Assembly: GCA_018292915.2 (NCBI GenBank)
Contig: JACVVK020000221.1
Span: 496,001 to 560,000 of the forward strand
Direction: 5' to 3'
Source of the DNA: Batillaria attramentaria
Lineage: Eukaryota > Mollusca > Gastropoda > Batillariidae
Length of the DNA stretch: 64,000 bases
In this document: positions 54,735 through 64,000 of the stretch, piece after piece
Numbering within the stretch: position 1 is the stretch's first letter
How the letters are laid out: each line of letters starts with the position of its first letter
Position numbers and translations under genes: made by a program
Notes under the pieces: model-generated
Databases searched by the model: none
Told to the model about the DNA's origin: nothing
What the model saw: the letters and a program-made list of their open reading frames with translations, nothing else

Positions 54735-54837
54735 GTATATTCACAGCAATAATGATAATAACAACATCAATAATAATAATAATAATAATACAGAATATTT
54801 ATAAGATGCGTATATATCAAGTATTCAGGCTTTAAAC

Positions 54838-57365
54838 ATTGTGAGACCGGGTATACTCGGCCCCTACCCATTGATATTTTCCCGGATTAGTTTTCTTTTT
54901 TCCCCGTTTCTATTTTCATCCCGCCTTCTCTCTAGCTACCCTTGTCACCCCTTTACCCGCTAGCTATCAGTGCCTTTGACTAGGAACCATAACTTGAGAC
55001 TCCCCGTGATTGTCGTTCCTGATGATGTCTCACAGTAGCCGAAATTAGTTGTGTTTCTGCTCGGACTTTGAGATTAAATATCTCGCCGTAGCATTAACCT
55101 ATTGAGAAACTGTTTAGTCCAGTGGAACCAGCGAAGTTAGATCTGTTTAGATATGTTTAGTTTTGTGGCAGATGTTTGGTTTGGAACGGCGTAATTAGCG
55201 ATTTTGTGGTTTATCACCGTCAAAACCCTGTCCGGTAGAGCTGTTTATACGTTCATAGTAAAATAACCCTAGCTCCGATTTAGTCCCAACCTATATCCCT
55301 TAAAAGCCGTTTCCTTGAAGTTTCATTTGGTTCGAATCCGATCGGCCTAGGCCTAGTAGATCGGCTGCAATCGGTAATTAACCGGCCCCTAAGAAACACA
55401 AATCTACCCTCTTTCCCCCGTCGCCCCAGGCCTTCCCTAGGGCCGGGGGTAGCCGCTTCCTTTGCGGGCCGGGCCCCGCCTATATAAGCCGATTACTCCC
55501 CTGGCCATGCGTCCGGCCCGGGACGCCACCGGCGATGGCATGGAAGCAAAACTACTCCAGACACTCAGTGAAGTAAAAAGTAAGATACAAAGAGCGGCCC
55601 ACACTCTCAGAGAGAGGAGACTCCGTGCATTGTGCGAAGAAAATGGCTGGGTCCACCTCCCGGGTGGCCAAAACCACGTGCCACTCTTCCCGCGCAGACA
55701 CTCTGCAATCATCTGCAGAATACGCACACTGTGCTGCGCACACACATGGAGTAACGACCTCTGCCAGTGTGGGCAACCCCCAGACATCCGCCACATTGTA
55801 AACGGTTGTGATGGCCTGCCCGCCAGCCTCCAGCCGATCTGGGACCTGAGAGACAGATACTCACTGAAGACGGTAGACTTCCTCAAGCCACACCATGTCC
55901 TAGGTGATAGGCCAATGAGAACCCTGGCCGACGCGATCGTCAGATCAGATCTGACAAAATGGTTCTAAAAACCAAAAAGCGAGGGGACACCCCAGTGATA
56001 ATCTAAATGGCAAAAGTACGGATGACAGAACAGACTGAGGCACTGAAAAACAAACCCAGACCAGGCATCTGAAAGCCAAGTGAAGATCCTCTGACGCTGA
56101 CCAAAGCTAAGCAAATCAGCCCTCACACACCCCAAAGACACTCGCCTAGCCAAGCAGCCAAAGTCACACGCCAGGAACAACTTGTCCTTAAGGGCCAAAA
56201 GCCATAGGACGTAAAGCAAGCTAATGATGATGGCCATGCGTCTTTCAGTTCGAGTGCACGTGGCCAGGGAGGACGTCGCCAGTTTAGTTTTCTGTTTTCG
56301 TTGCCAGTTTAGTTGCTGTTTCCGTTATTTTCTTTGTCGAGCCACACTCGTAGGAGAGACACGTTTGTATTCTGCCATCTCACTCTGTAAGTATACTTGT
56401 ATTTTTGCTTTATATGTATTTGATATACATTGATGATCTGGATTACCATGTTTTGCTGGTTTTGCCCATCACAGTTTGTAGTATTCTTTTAGTTTTGAAA
56501 TTCTCCGATGGTAACTCATTGCATAGTTGAGAGACAGCTGCACGTTCTTTATTTTGTCATTTTGGTAACTTGGCGGCCCATGGCCACATACCGTGAATCT
56601 GCCATCAAGGTATTTTTAACTGTTCAGAGTGATTTTGAAAGTGTTCCATTGTTGATCGTGGTAATTGCTGTTTGTCAGTATGATCTATTTCATTGATTTG
56701 TAAAATGTTATTGTTTCTTGTGGTGAATCCTCAACTAGCAGCCAAACGAGTATTTTTATTCATTGCTACCTTTTCTTTGTTGACTAGGCCGTAATGTCTC
56801 CCTTTTCTCCCCACGTGGCCGTGCCTTTGTTTCCATCTTCCCATTGTGTAGCCGCGTGACGTCACATGGCGTCACCGGATGTACGTTACGTAATCCACCC
56901 GCCATCTTACTGAGTCCATCCGCTGCTTTGTTCACCTTTTGAGAGACGTAGTGTCCGGTTAATCGTTTGTATTCTGCCGGCACTCTAACTGTAAACTGTC
57001 ATACCCCTTTATCCCTTGATCATGAGCAGATGTTTATAGTCGGCCATGTAGTCTCTTTAATTTAACAGTTGGTAGACTCCCCTCTTTCTCTCTCTCTCTC
57101 TCCTATACGTCGTGTGCTGCTTCAGTTATATAGTTATATTTATTATCTGCCGTTATGTCATTGTCGGTCAGTCAGTTGATGATTGCTTTTGTGTTATTTA
57201 TGATGTTACTTATTATTTTTGTTTTGTCTTTCCAGGCACTGTTTTTCCTTTAGGTTTTTCCTTTGGGGTTTTTATGTTTTTTTGTTTGTTTTCCTGAGTG
57301 TCATAATAAACCAACACAAGTCAAAGCGACCTCTGCGTTGCGTCCCTTACCTACACACGGTTACA
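54838..57365 (+). mobile_element. Possible retroelement remnant
   Basis: A 2.5-kb stretch unlike its neighbours: GC-rich leader with TATATAAG at 55481, one short frame (55501-55968), AATAAA at 57304, and an abrupt end near ACACACGGTTACA at 57365. The start TGTGAGACC at 54838 and end ...TTACA would suit LTR-type edges, but no flanking duplication was found. Confidence 0.3.
55501..55968 (+). CDS. Short ORF with CxC...H...C motif, retroelement-like C-terminus
   Basis: From an in-frame start near 55507 or 55540 (MEAKLLQTLS) to TAA at 55966-55968. It contains HSAIICRIRTLCCAHTWSND, then LCQCGQPPDIRHIVNGC, i.e. a CxCG-x6-H-x4-C cluster like that following the RT domain in some non-LTR retrotransposons. 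No RT core is present. Function is unknown; a deleted retroelement is the likeliest origin. Confidence 0.4.
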   Translation: MAMRPARDATGDGMEAKLLQTLSEVKSKIQRAAHTLRERRLRALCEENGWVHLPGGQNHVPLFPRRHSAIICRIRTLCCAHTWSNDLCQCGQPPDIRHIVNGCDGLPASLQPIWDLRDRYSLKTVDFLKPHHVLGDRPMRTLADAIVRSDLTKWF

Positions 57366-57540
57366 ATTGTACAATCATAGAAGGAAAAAAAGGATGTCAC
57401 AATCTCATTACGAGATTAATGTAATCAAACAGTGACAGTGGTCCGAAGGAACAGCAGATGAGCAAGTCAGTTAATGGTAAATTGTTAACATATCACTACG
57501 ATCTTAAGACGAGTGCGTACTCATATTTGGGGAGCCGGTG
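55969..57540. other. Non-coding stretch
   Basis: A/T- and T-rich sequence with a (CT)n tract at 57083-57101 and no frame worth calling; possibly the 3' part of the element above. Confidence 0.3.
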
Positions 57541-58007
57541 TAGCAGTCCAGATTATACCCCGCCTGGAGTATACCCTCGTATAAACTGGCCTAGCCCAGA
57601 CTATACCCCCGTATAAACTGACCTAGCCCAGACTATCCCTCCGCATAAACTGGTCTAGCCCAGACTATACCCCGGGGTGTACTCTGACCTAGGCCCGTTT
57701 AACCCTCTCCTACCCACTTTACCCCCCCCCCCCCCCACCACCACCACTGATCTATACCTAGGGGGTTGAACCGGCCTAGGCTACTGTATACCCGAGGGTA
57801 TAAAGTAGTCAGGGGTATACTCCGGCCTGTTACACCGGGATAGCCGAATGATAGAGCCTTGGACTCTCCATGCTCGGGTCGTGAGTTCGAATCCCGGCTA
57901 GGGCCATATATTTGTAATGGTCTTTGTCTTAATGTTGCCCCGTCTTTGATATCACCCTTACGTGGTGGAAAAGGACGTTAAACTCCCAAACACCCATCCA
58001 GCCTCCC
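57540..58007 (+). mobile_element. SINE of family 1 interrupted by a minisatellite-like insert
   Basis: The head GGGAGCCGGTGTAG (57540-57553) is separated from CCGGGATAGCCGAATGATAG (57835 on) by about 280 bp. The outer flanks GCGTACTCATATTTG (57525-57539) and GCGTATTCATATTTG (58008-58022) are the SINE target duplication with one mismatch, so both pieces are one SINE. Confidence 0.75.
57554..57833. repeat. Minisatellite-like insert, units of about 40 bp
   Basis: GGCCTAGCCCAGACTATACC and variants recur at about 57590, 57625 and 57655, each followed by CCGTATAAACTG; a C-run and a diverged inverted piece (GGGGTATACTCCGGCCTG) end it. It lies inside a SINE. Confidence 0.7.
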
Positions 58008-58077
58008 GCGTATTCATATTTGAAACACTTAGTTCGAATGGAAGCTACACCAGCAAAACATTCTCCATCTAGGTTGA

Positions 58078-58560
58078 CCATCCCGTATAACCCTACGGCA
58101 ACCCTGTTCCGGGTCCATCGATAACTCTAGGCCCCTACGACGACGGCCAAGTCGGGCTAACCGAGACCGAGCAGTTAGTTAGTTAGTTAGTTATTTAGGG
58201 CTTAACGCCGCGCAAGCGAGACCGAGCAGAGCTAAGTGATACCTAAGAAAGAAAAAAACAAAAATACTCGCTGACAAGGAAAGTGGACAGTTGCGAACAA
58301 CTTAGAGGTCCCCATGTTATTTCACAGTGTGCACAGAAGTGCATTCACCAGCACAGTACATTCTCAGCCTGTTTCGAGATTATTGCCTGCATGAATTGTT
58401 CCCCCGTGCATACACAGACCAGCAGCATGCATGCTTTTTTCGTGGCAGCTTTGTGCTCTTAGGTATCACTTAGCTCGGCTCGGTTTCGGTTAGGCCGACT
58501 TGGCCGTTGTCGTAGGGGCGTGAAGTTATCGACGGACCCGGAACAGGGTTTACCCTACGG
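58078..58560. mobile_element. Foldback element with long inverted arms
   Basis: The arm at about 58078-58250 (CCTGTTCCGGGTCC, CCCCTACGACGACGGCCAAG, GAGCTAAGTGATACCTAAG) reappears inverted at about 58445-58560. The left arm is interrupted by a 42-bp insert (58175-58216) flanked by a 13-bp direct repeat, CGAGACCGAGCAG (58162-58174, 58217-58229). Confidence 0.65.
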
Positions 58561-58599
58561 ATGACACATGGCGAAACGCGTAGGCGTCCTCATGTCAGA

Positions 58600-58787
58600 C
58601 GTCCGGACAAAGTGACGCTCGGTGGGACCTGAACACAGTGACTGGATCGAGACAGCAGCACGCTGACAGCTGTCGCTTAGAAAGACGCATAAATTGCGTG
58701 TCAGTGTGTATGCAGAGTTTGCTCCCTCGTGCAAGACGGCGTAAGTGGCGTTACAAAGAAGACAATGTTCAACAACTGCCGACGCAG
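58600..58787 (+). other. Probable TLR2 leader (5' UTR) exon
   Basis: Ends GACGCAG|GTAAGT at 58788, a near-perfect donor. The exon end resembles that of the presumed TLR1 leader at 43595. The acceptor at 60625 just before ATG 60633 would complete a 1.8-kb intron. The 5' boundary is not defined. Confidence 0.5.
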
Positions 58788-58862
58788 GTAAGTGTTGGGC
58801 TCACGTATGTACGTAAGAAAGTGTAATGTACATTATTAAATTATTAGTGTAATAATCCTCCG

Positions 58863-58865
<3 letters not shown>

Positions 58866-58920
<55 letters not shown>

Positions 58921-58921
58921 A

Positions 58922-58982
<61 letters not shown>
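58866..58982. repeat. (TG)n microsatellite, two blocks
   Basis: Split by TTTACGTT; lies in the TLR2 5' UTR intron. Confidence 0.95.
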
Positions 58983-58986
<4 letters not shown>

Positions 58987-60216
58987 GGGCATGAATCTGA
59001 ATAATAATTATTATTTCGCATGCTTAGTACAAAGTCGTTCGTGATGATCAGCGGAACTTCACTGAGCAAGTGGGGTAGACTTTTCACACAGACAATACAA
59101 CAGACTTCAGGAGAGAAAAACGCTGACAGCGAGGCCGGTATTCTGTCTTTCTCTAGATTGTTTACCGCGCGTTATTGCATGAGGCTGGTTGTTTTGCCGC
59201 TGGTTTTCAAGTGTCAGTGTGACCTGACCTACTTTCGACCGGCGTTTTGTCTTGGTACACAAGTTGTGTTACCGTTTGTGTCGTGTTCATTCCTAAGCAG
59301 CGCGACCGGATATTTTCAATTTGTTGGCTTCACAACGGGCGTTAACCACGTGATTTGAAGGCGTACGAGGAGTACAGAACACAATAATAATAATAATAAT
59401 AATAATGCGCCTATCCTTGCCTAAGCGCCTTACAGTGTTGTTGTTGTTGTTGTTTTCACGGTGATTTTAGATGTTTTAGCTAGTCTGAAGGTGAACTGTA
59501 TTTGTCTATAAAAAGTGTATCTTTGATAGTAGGCATCTACCTAGTATCAGAGCATCGAACATGGGCCATTGATAGATTTCATTTTGAAAGGTCCAGTTAC
59601 TCTCTCACCAAGGAGAATTAATGTCCTTTCATTTCTTCATGATTCAATAACATGTACACAACGATATGAGTCGTAAGTCCGTTTTTTTTTTCTATTTTGA
59701 GATATAGATATCAATAGAAAGTAGAAGACACGCACTTTCCAGTGGTATAATTGTTTCCTCATAACGACGATGTTTTGCGACGTTACAGTAATTCTTAGAT
59801 AGGTAACACCCCCCCCCCCCAATCACATTTTCCCAGAAAACGAGAACAAACTTGAGAAAACGCTGTTTTAGAAGTTTTCCGTTGCAACCAGTATCAAGCC
59901 AAATAAAGCATTTCTGCATTTAATTTGACTTGGATATTAAAGCACGTGCCAGAAAACAAGGTGAAGAGTCCACATCAAGTGAACTCTCAAAAAGGTCCTC
60001 TGCTTTTTCGGTCAACCAGGACATTTTGTCGGATGACAGTTCCCACGGATATGAAGCCATGTAATATTATAGTGATCTGTAAACACCTACTCACACCCCC
60101 ACTAAAGATGAATCATGCATGTCCGGCGCTTGAGGACGTGACGTGTTACGGACCAAGCGTGAAGGGCCCGAGATCCTGGATGATCTGTGGATTTTTCAGA
60201 AACCTGACAGAGAAGC

Positions 60217-60405
60217 GGGTGGGTGGGGTGGGAGTTTGGTGTTTAACGTCCTTTTCCGCCACGTACGGGTGATATTAATGACGGGGCAACGACGAAAAAG
60301 CCATCACAAATATTTGGTTCCAGCCGGGATACGAACTCACGACCCGAGCATTAGAAGTCCAACGCTCTACCATTCGGCCACCCCGGCTCCCCCCCCCCCC
60401 CCCCC
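60217..60405 (-). mobile_element. tRNA-derived SINE, family 1, in TLR2 5' UTR intron
   Basis: Full-length reverse copy; the head ends in an expanded poly-C run. Flanked by CCTGACAGAGAAGC at 60203-60216 and 60406-60419. Confidence 0.92.
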
Positions 60406-60452
60406 CCTGACAGAGAAGCATAAACTTCACACACTCCTGACAATTGATAGTA

Positions 60453-60453
60453 C

Positions 60454-60529
<76 letters not shown>
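60453..60529. repeat. (TG)n microsatellite
   Basis: Ends about 95 bp before the TLR2 acceptor at 60625. Confidence 0.95.
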
Positions 60530-60531
<2 letters not shown>

Positions 60532-60632
60532 TCGATGCTTTGATAAATTATTCAATCTCAGTTTTGGCACAGAACCATTGTGAAAGATTTGAAACCCGTG
60601 GAACTGTAACACGTGTGTCTTTCAGGAAAGTG

Positions 60633-63600
60633 ATGGCCCACTTCCGTACGAGCATGATCATACTCATGTGCACCATCATTTTGACCCCACGAGTCGTCTT
60701 GTCCTACGCACAAACCTTCCCAGACGGCACAGCGTCCTCAGAAAGTACAGCGTCCACAGACGGTACAGCGTCCACAGACAGCACAGCGTTCCAAGACGGT
60801 ACAACGTCCACAGACGGTAGTGGGTCTCCAGACGGCAGATTTTCTCCCAAAAGCGCAGCGTCTCCGGACGGTAAACCGTGCGGGCCATGTCTGTGTCATA
60901 ACCGACACGTGAACTGCTCCCACCGCAACCTGCAGTCGGTCCCTCAGGATGCCTTGCCGCGCCACGCCACCAGCCTGGACCTCAGCAACAACCGACTTGC
61001 AAAGCTGCCCAATAGAATGTTCGTCCGCTTCACCGACCTCTCTTGCCTGGACCTGTCCAACAACAAGCTTCAGAACCTCAACGTTGACTTGCTCGCAGGG
61101 CTGGAGAACCTGCAGCTTCTTGACCTGTCCCAGAACGACCTTCCCCTCAACAACGAAGCGTATCCACCAGGCGTGTTCCGACATGTCAGCTCCTCGTTAA
61201 CTCAGCTCCGACTGGAGGGCAACTGTAGGGAAGAAGAAGGAAACTGTAGAGCAAAGGAGGACGATGTCGAGCTGATGTACCCGGACAGAGCCTTGTCTGA
61301 CCTGATCGTACTGCAGTCATTGTACATTGACGGTCTTACTAACGCTAGTTTCGGGCCTGGCTTTCAGAACATGACGTCGCTAAGAAATCTCAGCCTTTCA
61401 GGGCTTGAAAGAGGATTTTGTTTCATGAACGTTCTGAGAAACGACACGTTTGCGAACGTTCCCACGGGGCTGATCCTCCTCAACGTTTCAGACTGTAACA
61501 TCAGCAGAATCGAAGCGAACGCCTTCAGGCCGCTCCGTGGGCTGGACGAGCTGGACCTGTCTTACAACGTCAACTTGGGGCTGAACGCGCTTGGTGACGC
61601 AATCTACGGACTTCAAGGCTCATCTTTACGGGAGCTGCACATCAATTTCATCGTCAACCCATACGCTGTCTGCGTGTTTGTTTCTCGTCAGCATACGCGC
61701 TATTTGAAAAACACCAGCCTGGAGGTCATCCACGCACAGCACAATCGACTGGAAGTTTTCCGGGAAGGGGCGCTGCTCAACATGCCACCTACTCTCACCT
61801 ACGTTGACCTCGTAGGAAACCGACTGGGGTTTGGTCGCTATTTCAAAGATTTTGCGCACCTTTTGAACCTCACTCGCATCAGAAACGACGGGTTGAGATG
61901 GGCACCGGCGCCTCCCGACCACTACCCAGAAAAGGCCTTGGAGCAATGCGAGGCTTTCCCAGATCCCACCTGCCACGAGGGCATGGCGCCAGATGAGGCA
62001 GTGGTGGCTTGGAGCCCTGAGCTGAAAAATGTGGGATTACGGGCAGCTGTCTTGCCTCGCTTGGTTGGTGAGGACAAGTCTCCGTTTCGTCTGCCACCAA
62101 GACTGGAGGTATACGAGTCACGCTGGAACAAGCTGTATTACAGACTCTTGGAGGTTCACTTCCATCCCAAAAACTCACTTAGGGTTCTGGATCTGAGCCA
62201 CAACTTGTTGACCACGTGGTATGGCCCCATCACCGGACTTCACCACCTCAAGTCCCTAAGCCTTTGCAACAACGTCGCTCACAACGTCTCTACCTCGTTC
62301 TTCAATACACTGACTTCCCTCACCAGCTTCAACGGCAGCAGGAACTTCTTACGGCGCATAATCGGGAACGACAAGGAGTGTAAGCTTTTTGAGCCGTTGG
62401 TTAACCTTAAGGTGTTGGATCTGTCCAATAACTTGCTAGAATCCATCCCGAAGAACTACTTCAGGACGCTGACGAATCTTGAGACGCTGGTTTTGTCCAC
62501 CAATCAGCTTGCTTGCTTTGACGTCAACATCACTCACATGAAGAAATTTCGCCACCTTGACCTGTCTTACAACAACATTCGCTATCTACCGCAGTCTGTT
62601 ATGGACCATCTGGACAGCATCGCAGCCGATCCCAACGTGACCGTTCGGGTCAACTTGACTTTTAACCCCCTCGCTTGCACGTGCAAACACATTGACTTCC
62701 TGACGTGGATAGAACAGTCCAAAGTGCATTTTATCCACGGCGACTACTACACCTGCATCATGTCCGACGGCAACACGGAATACAAGACCAACATCTTCGA
62801 CGTCATCAAAGAAATACAGGAGACGTGTTTGGACAAGTTTGGGATGCTGATCGGGGTCTTGTCCTGCTTTTTCTGTCTGCTGGTCGCGATCGCCTCGGCC
62901 CTGATCTACCGCTATCGATGGAAGCTCCGGTATCTCTACCACGCTTCCCGCCTGGCCTACCGACGTCTCCATTCCCAAGAGGAGGCGCACAACTACGAGT
63001 TCGACGCCTTCGTGTCCTACGCTTCAGAAGACCACCACTTCGTGCACTACGAGCTGATAGAGCGCCTGGAGAAAGAGAAAGGACTAAAGCTCAACATCCA
63101 CAATCGGGACTGGATGCCAGGGCGCCCCATCCCCTCCAACATCGTGGCAGCCGTTCAGAGTAGTCGCCGCACGCTGGTGGTGTTGACCCGTCATCTGCTG
63201 GAGTCGGACTGGTGCGAGTACGAGATGCAGGTATACGTTTCTTTGATCAAAAGCGCTTTTTGAAAGTGGCGTTCTCCAGTATCATTTCTTTACCATGTTT
63301 GTAAATTACATGATCTCATAAAAGCCCAAGAAAAAAATGGCAGTTTTAATTGAAATCTTCAGATTATTTGGAGCCAATTCAAGCCACTATTATGCAAATT
63401 GTATCGGTCTCTCATGTAATAATATTGATATCACCACGTCAGATGGCCATAAATACCATTCATACATTGCATTTTCCAGCAAAAAGAACTTGTACTGCGG
63501 CCGGTTTTTACATACATCCAATTCACCATCTCATGTAATGATTTTCACTTGGCCACTGTCACATCACATTGTCAGATGGCCACAAATGGAATCAGTCTAC

Positions 63601-64000
63601 ACAAACTGCAACGCGCACATAATTTACATACCTAGTACCTCCCACCAGCCTCCCATGTAATAATATTCATATTACCACATCAAATTGCCGTCATGAAATC
63701 TACACACGACTTGTAATGCACACTCATTTTACATACATAGCACTAGCAATGTATGTAATAATGTTAATATCACCCCGTCAGATGGCCACCATGGAATCAT
63801 TCTGTCCACAGAACTTGTATTGTTTTACACCCCCCCCCCCCCCCCAACGCCCCCGCCTTCCCCATCTCAAGTGCACATCTCATCCAACACAGCTGTATTT
63901 TACTTACACCCACCAGCCTCTCATGTAATAATATTGATATCACCCCCCGTCAGATGGCCACGATGGAAGCCGTGTACACCGGGCGTGACGTGCTGCTCTT
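60633..64000 (+). CDS. Toll-like receptor 2 of the tandem pair (LRR-TM-TIR), 3' truncated by window
   Basis: Exon 60633-63230 encodes 866 residues; the last exon starts at 63954 and runs past 64000. The ATG is chosen because it follows an acceptor (GTCTTTCAG|, ends 60625) by 7 bp and opens a signal peptide (residues 1-26); the longer upstream frame is only (TG)n sequence. Residues 31-80 are a hexapeptide-repeat linker (consensus TASTDG). The LRR N-cap starts at C83, many LRRs follow, then a single LRRCT and a TM at about 738-760. The TIR domain has FDAFVSY (790-796) and RDWMPGRP (825-832). There is no intron between the TM and TIR coding parts, unlike the neighbour. Expected length is about 933 aa if the last exon equals that of TLR1. 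Role: pattern-recognition or developmental signalling at the plasma membrane or endosome. Confidence 0.93.
60723..60872 (+). repeat. 18-bp coding repeat in TLR2
   Basis: About seven in-frame units of the ACAGCGTCCACAGACGGT type encode TASTDG-like hexapeptides between the signal peptide and the LRR N-cap. Confidence 0.85.
63430..63953 (+). repeat. Repeated splice-acceptor modules in TLR2 intron
   Basis: The same module with GTCAG|ATGGCC at 63442, 63575, 63781 and 63953 (used exon), plus a decayed one near 63688. Confidence 0.8.
63954..64000 (+). CDS. TLR2 last TIR exon, start only
   Basis: After CCCCCGTCAG| the 47 visible bases encode MATMEAVYTGRDVLL, identical in protein to the start of the last exon of the neighbouring receptor. 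Confidence 0.9.
   Translation, partial: MATMEAVYTGRDVLL

Noticed and set aside
59020..59358. 112-codon plus frame upstream of TLR2
   Set aside because: No recognisable domain, no splice sites in phase, and it lies in the presumed 5' UTR intron.
60444..60632. Longer N-terminus for TLR2 from the upstream open frame
   Set aside because: It is (TG)n-encoded and interrupted by an obvious splice acceptor at 60625; the ATG at 60633 gives a proper signal peptide.

Overview
This is a window of animal nuclear DNA. It has low gene density, long introns with GT-AG (and one GC-AG) splice sites, very many (TG)n/(CA)n microsatellites, tRNA-headed SINEs, LINE sequence and several inverted-repeat DNA elements. 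The gene content (a TMC channel-like protein and LRR-TIR Toll-like receptors) together with the repeat landscape suggests a lophotrochozoan, most likely a gastropod mollusc. That assignment is inference; no taxonomic marker gene is present.

Layout. 1-11.3 kb is intergenic and repeat-built: tandem duplications (1-1215, 3069-3560, 7675-8260), and two copies of one inverted-terminal-repeat transposon, 3659-6943 and, in reverse orientation, 8950-9890, each flanked by its own 7-bp target duplication. 11.4-37.0 kb holds one plus-strand gene of the transmembrane channel-like (TMC) family. I could join all its exons by hand with consistent phase: 14 shared 3' exons (26282-37015) can be entered from either of two in-frame N-terminal modules (11429-12748 in two exons, or the single exon 17604-18670), giving 853 or 1026 residues. 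37.0-43.2 kb is 3' flank with a roughly 180-bp satellite (39960-41440) and a foldback element (42675-42849).

43.3-49.7 kb carries a complete Toll-like receptor gene: a probable leader exon, a long LRR/TM exon and two TIR exons, 885 residues. 50.25-53.3 kb is a 5'-truncated non-LTR retrotransposon on the minus strand with an open 873-codon frame. 54.6-58.6 kb is a mosaic of SINEs, a possible retroelement remnant and a foldback element. 58.6-64.0 kb carries a second, paralogous Toll-like receptor whose last exon runs off the window. The two receptors are tandem paralogues in the same orientation, about 15 kb apart.

How it fits together. TMC proteins are ten-helix membrane proteins related to mechanotransduction channels and scramblases. 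The two receptors would be type I membrane proteins with an LRR ectodomain and a cytoplasmic TIR domain that signals through MyD88-type adaptors. Nothing suggests that the TMC gene and the receptors cooperate; they are simply neighbours. The most unusual observations are the two alternative TMC N-termini, an intron present in one receptor paralogue only, repeated copies of the last-exon splice acceptor in both receptor introns, and the transposon family with 7-bp target duplications.
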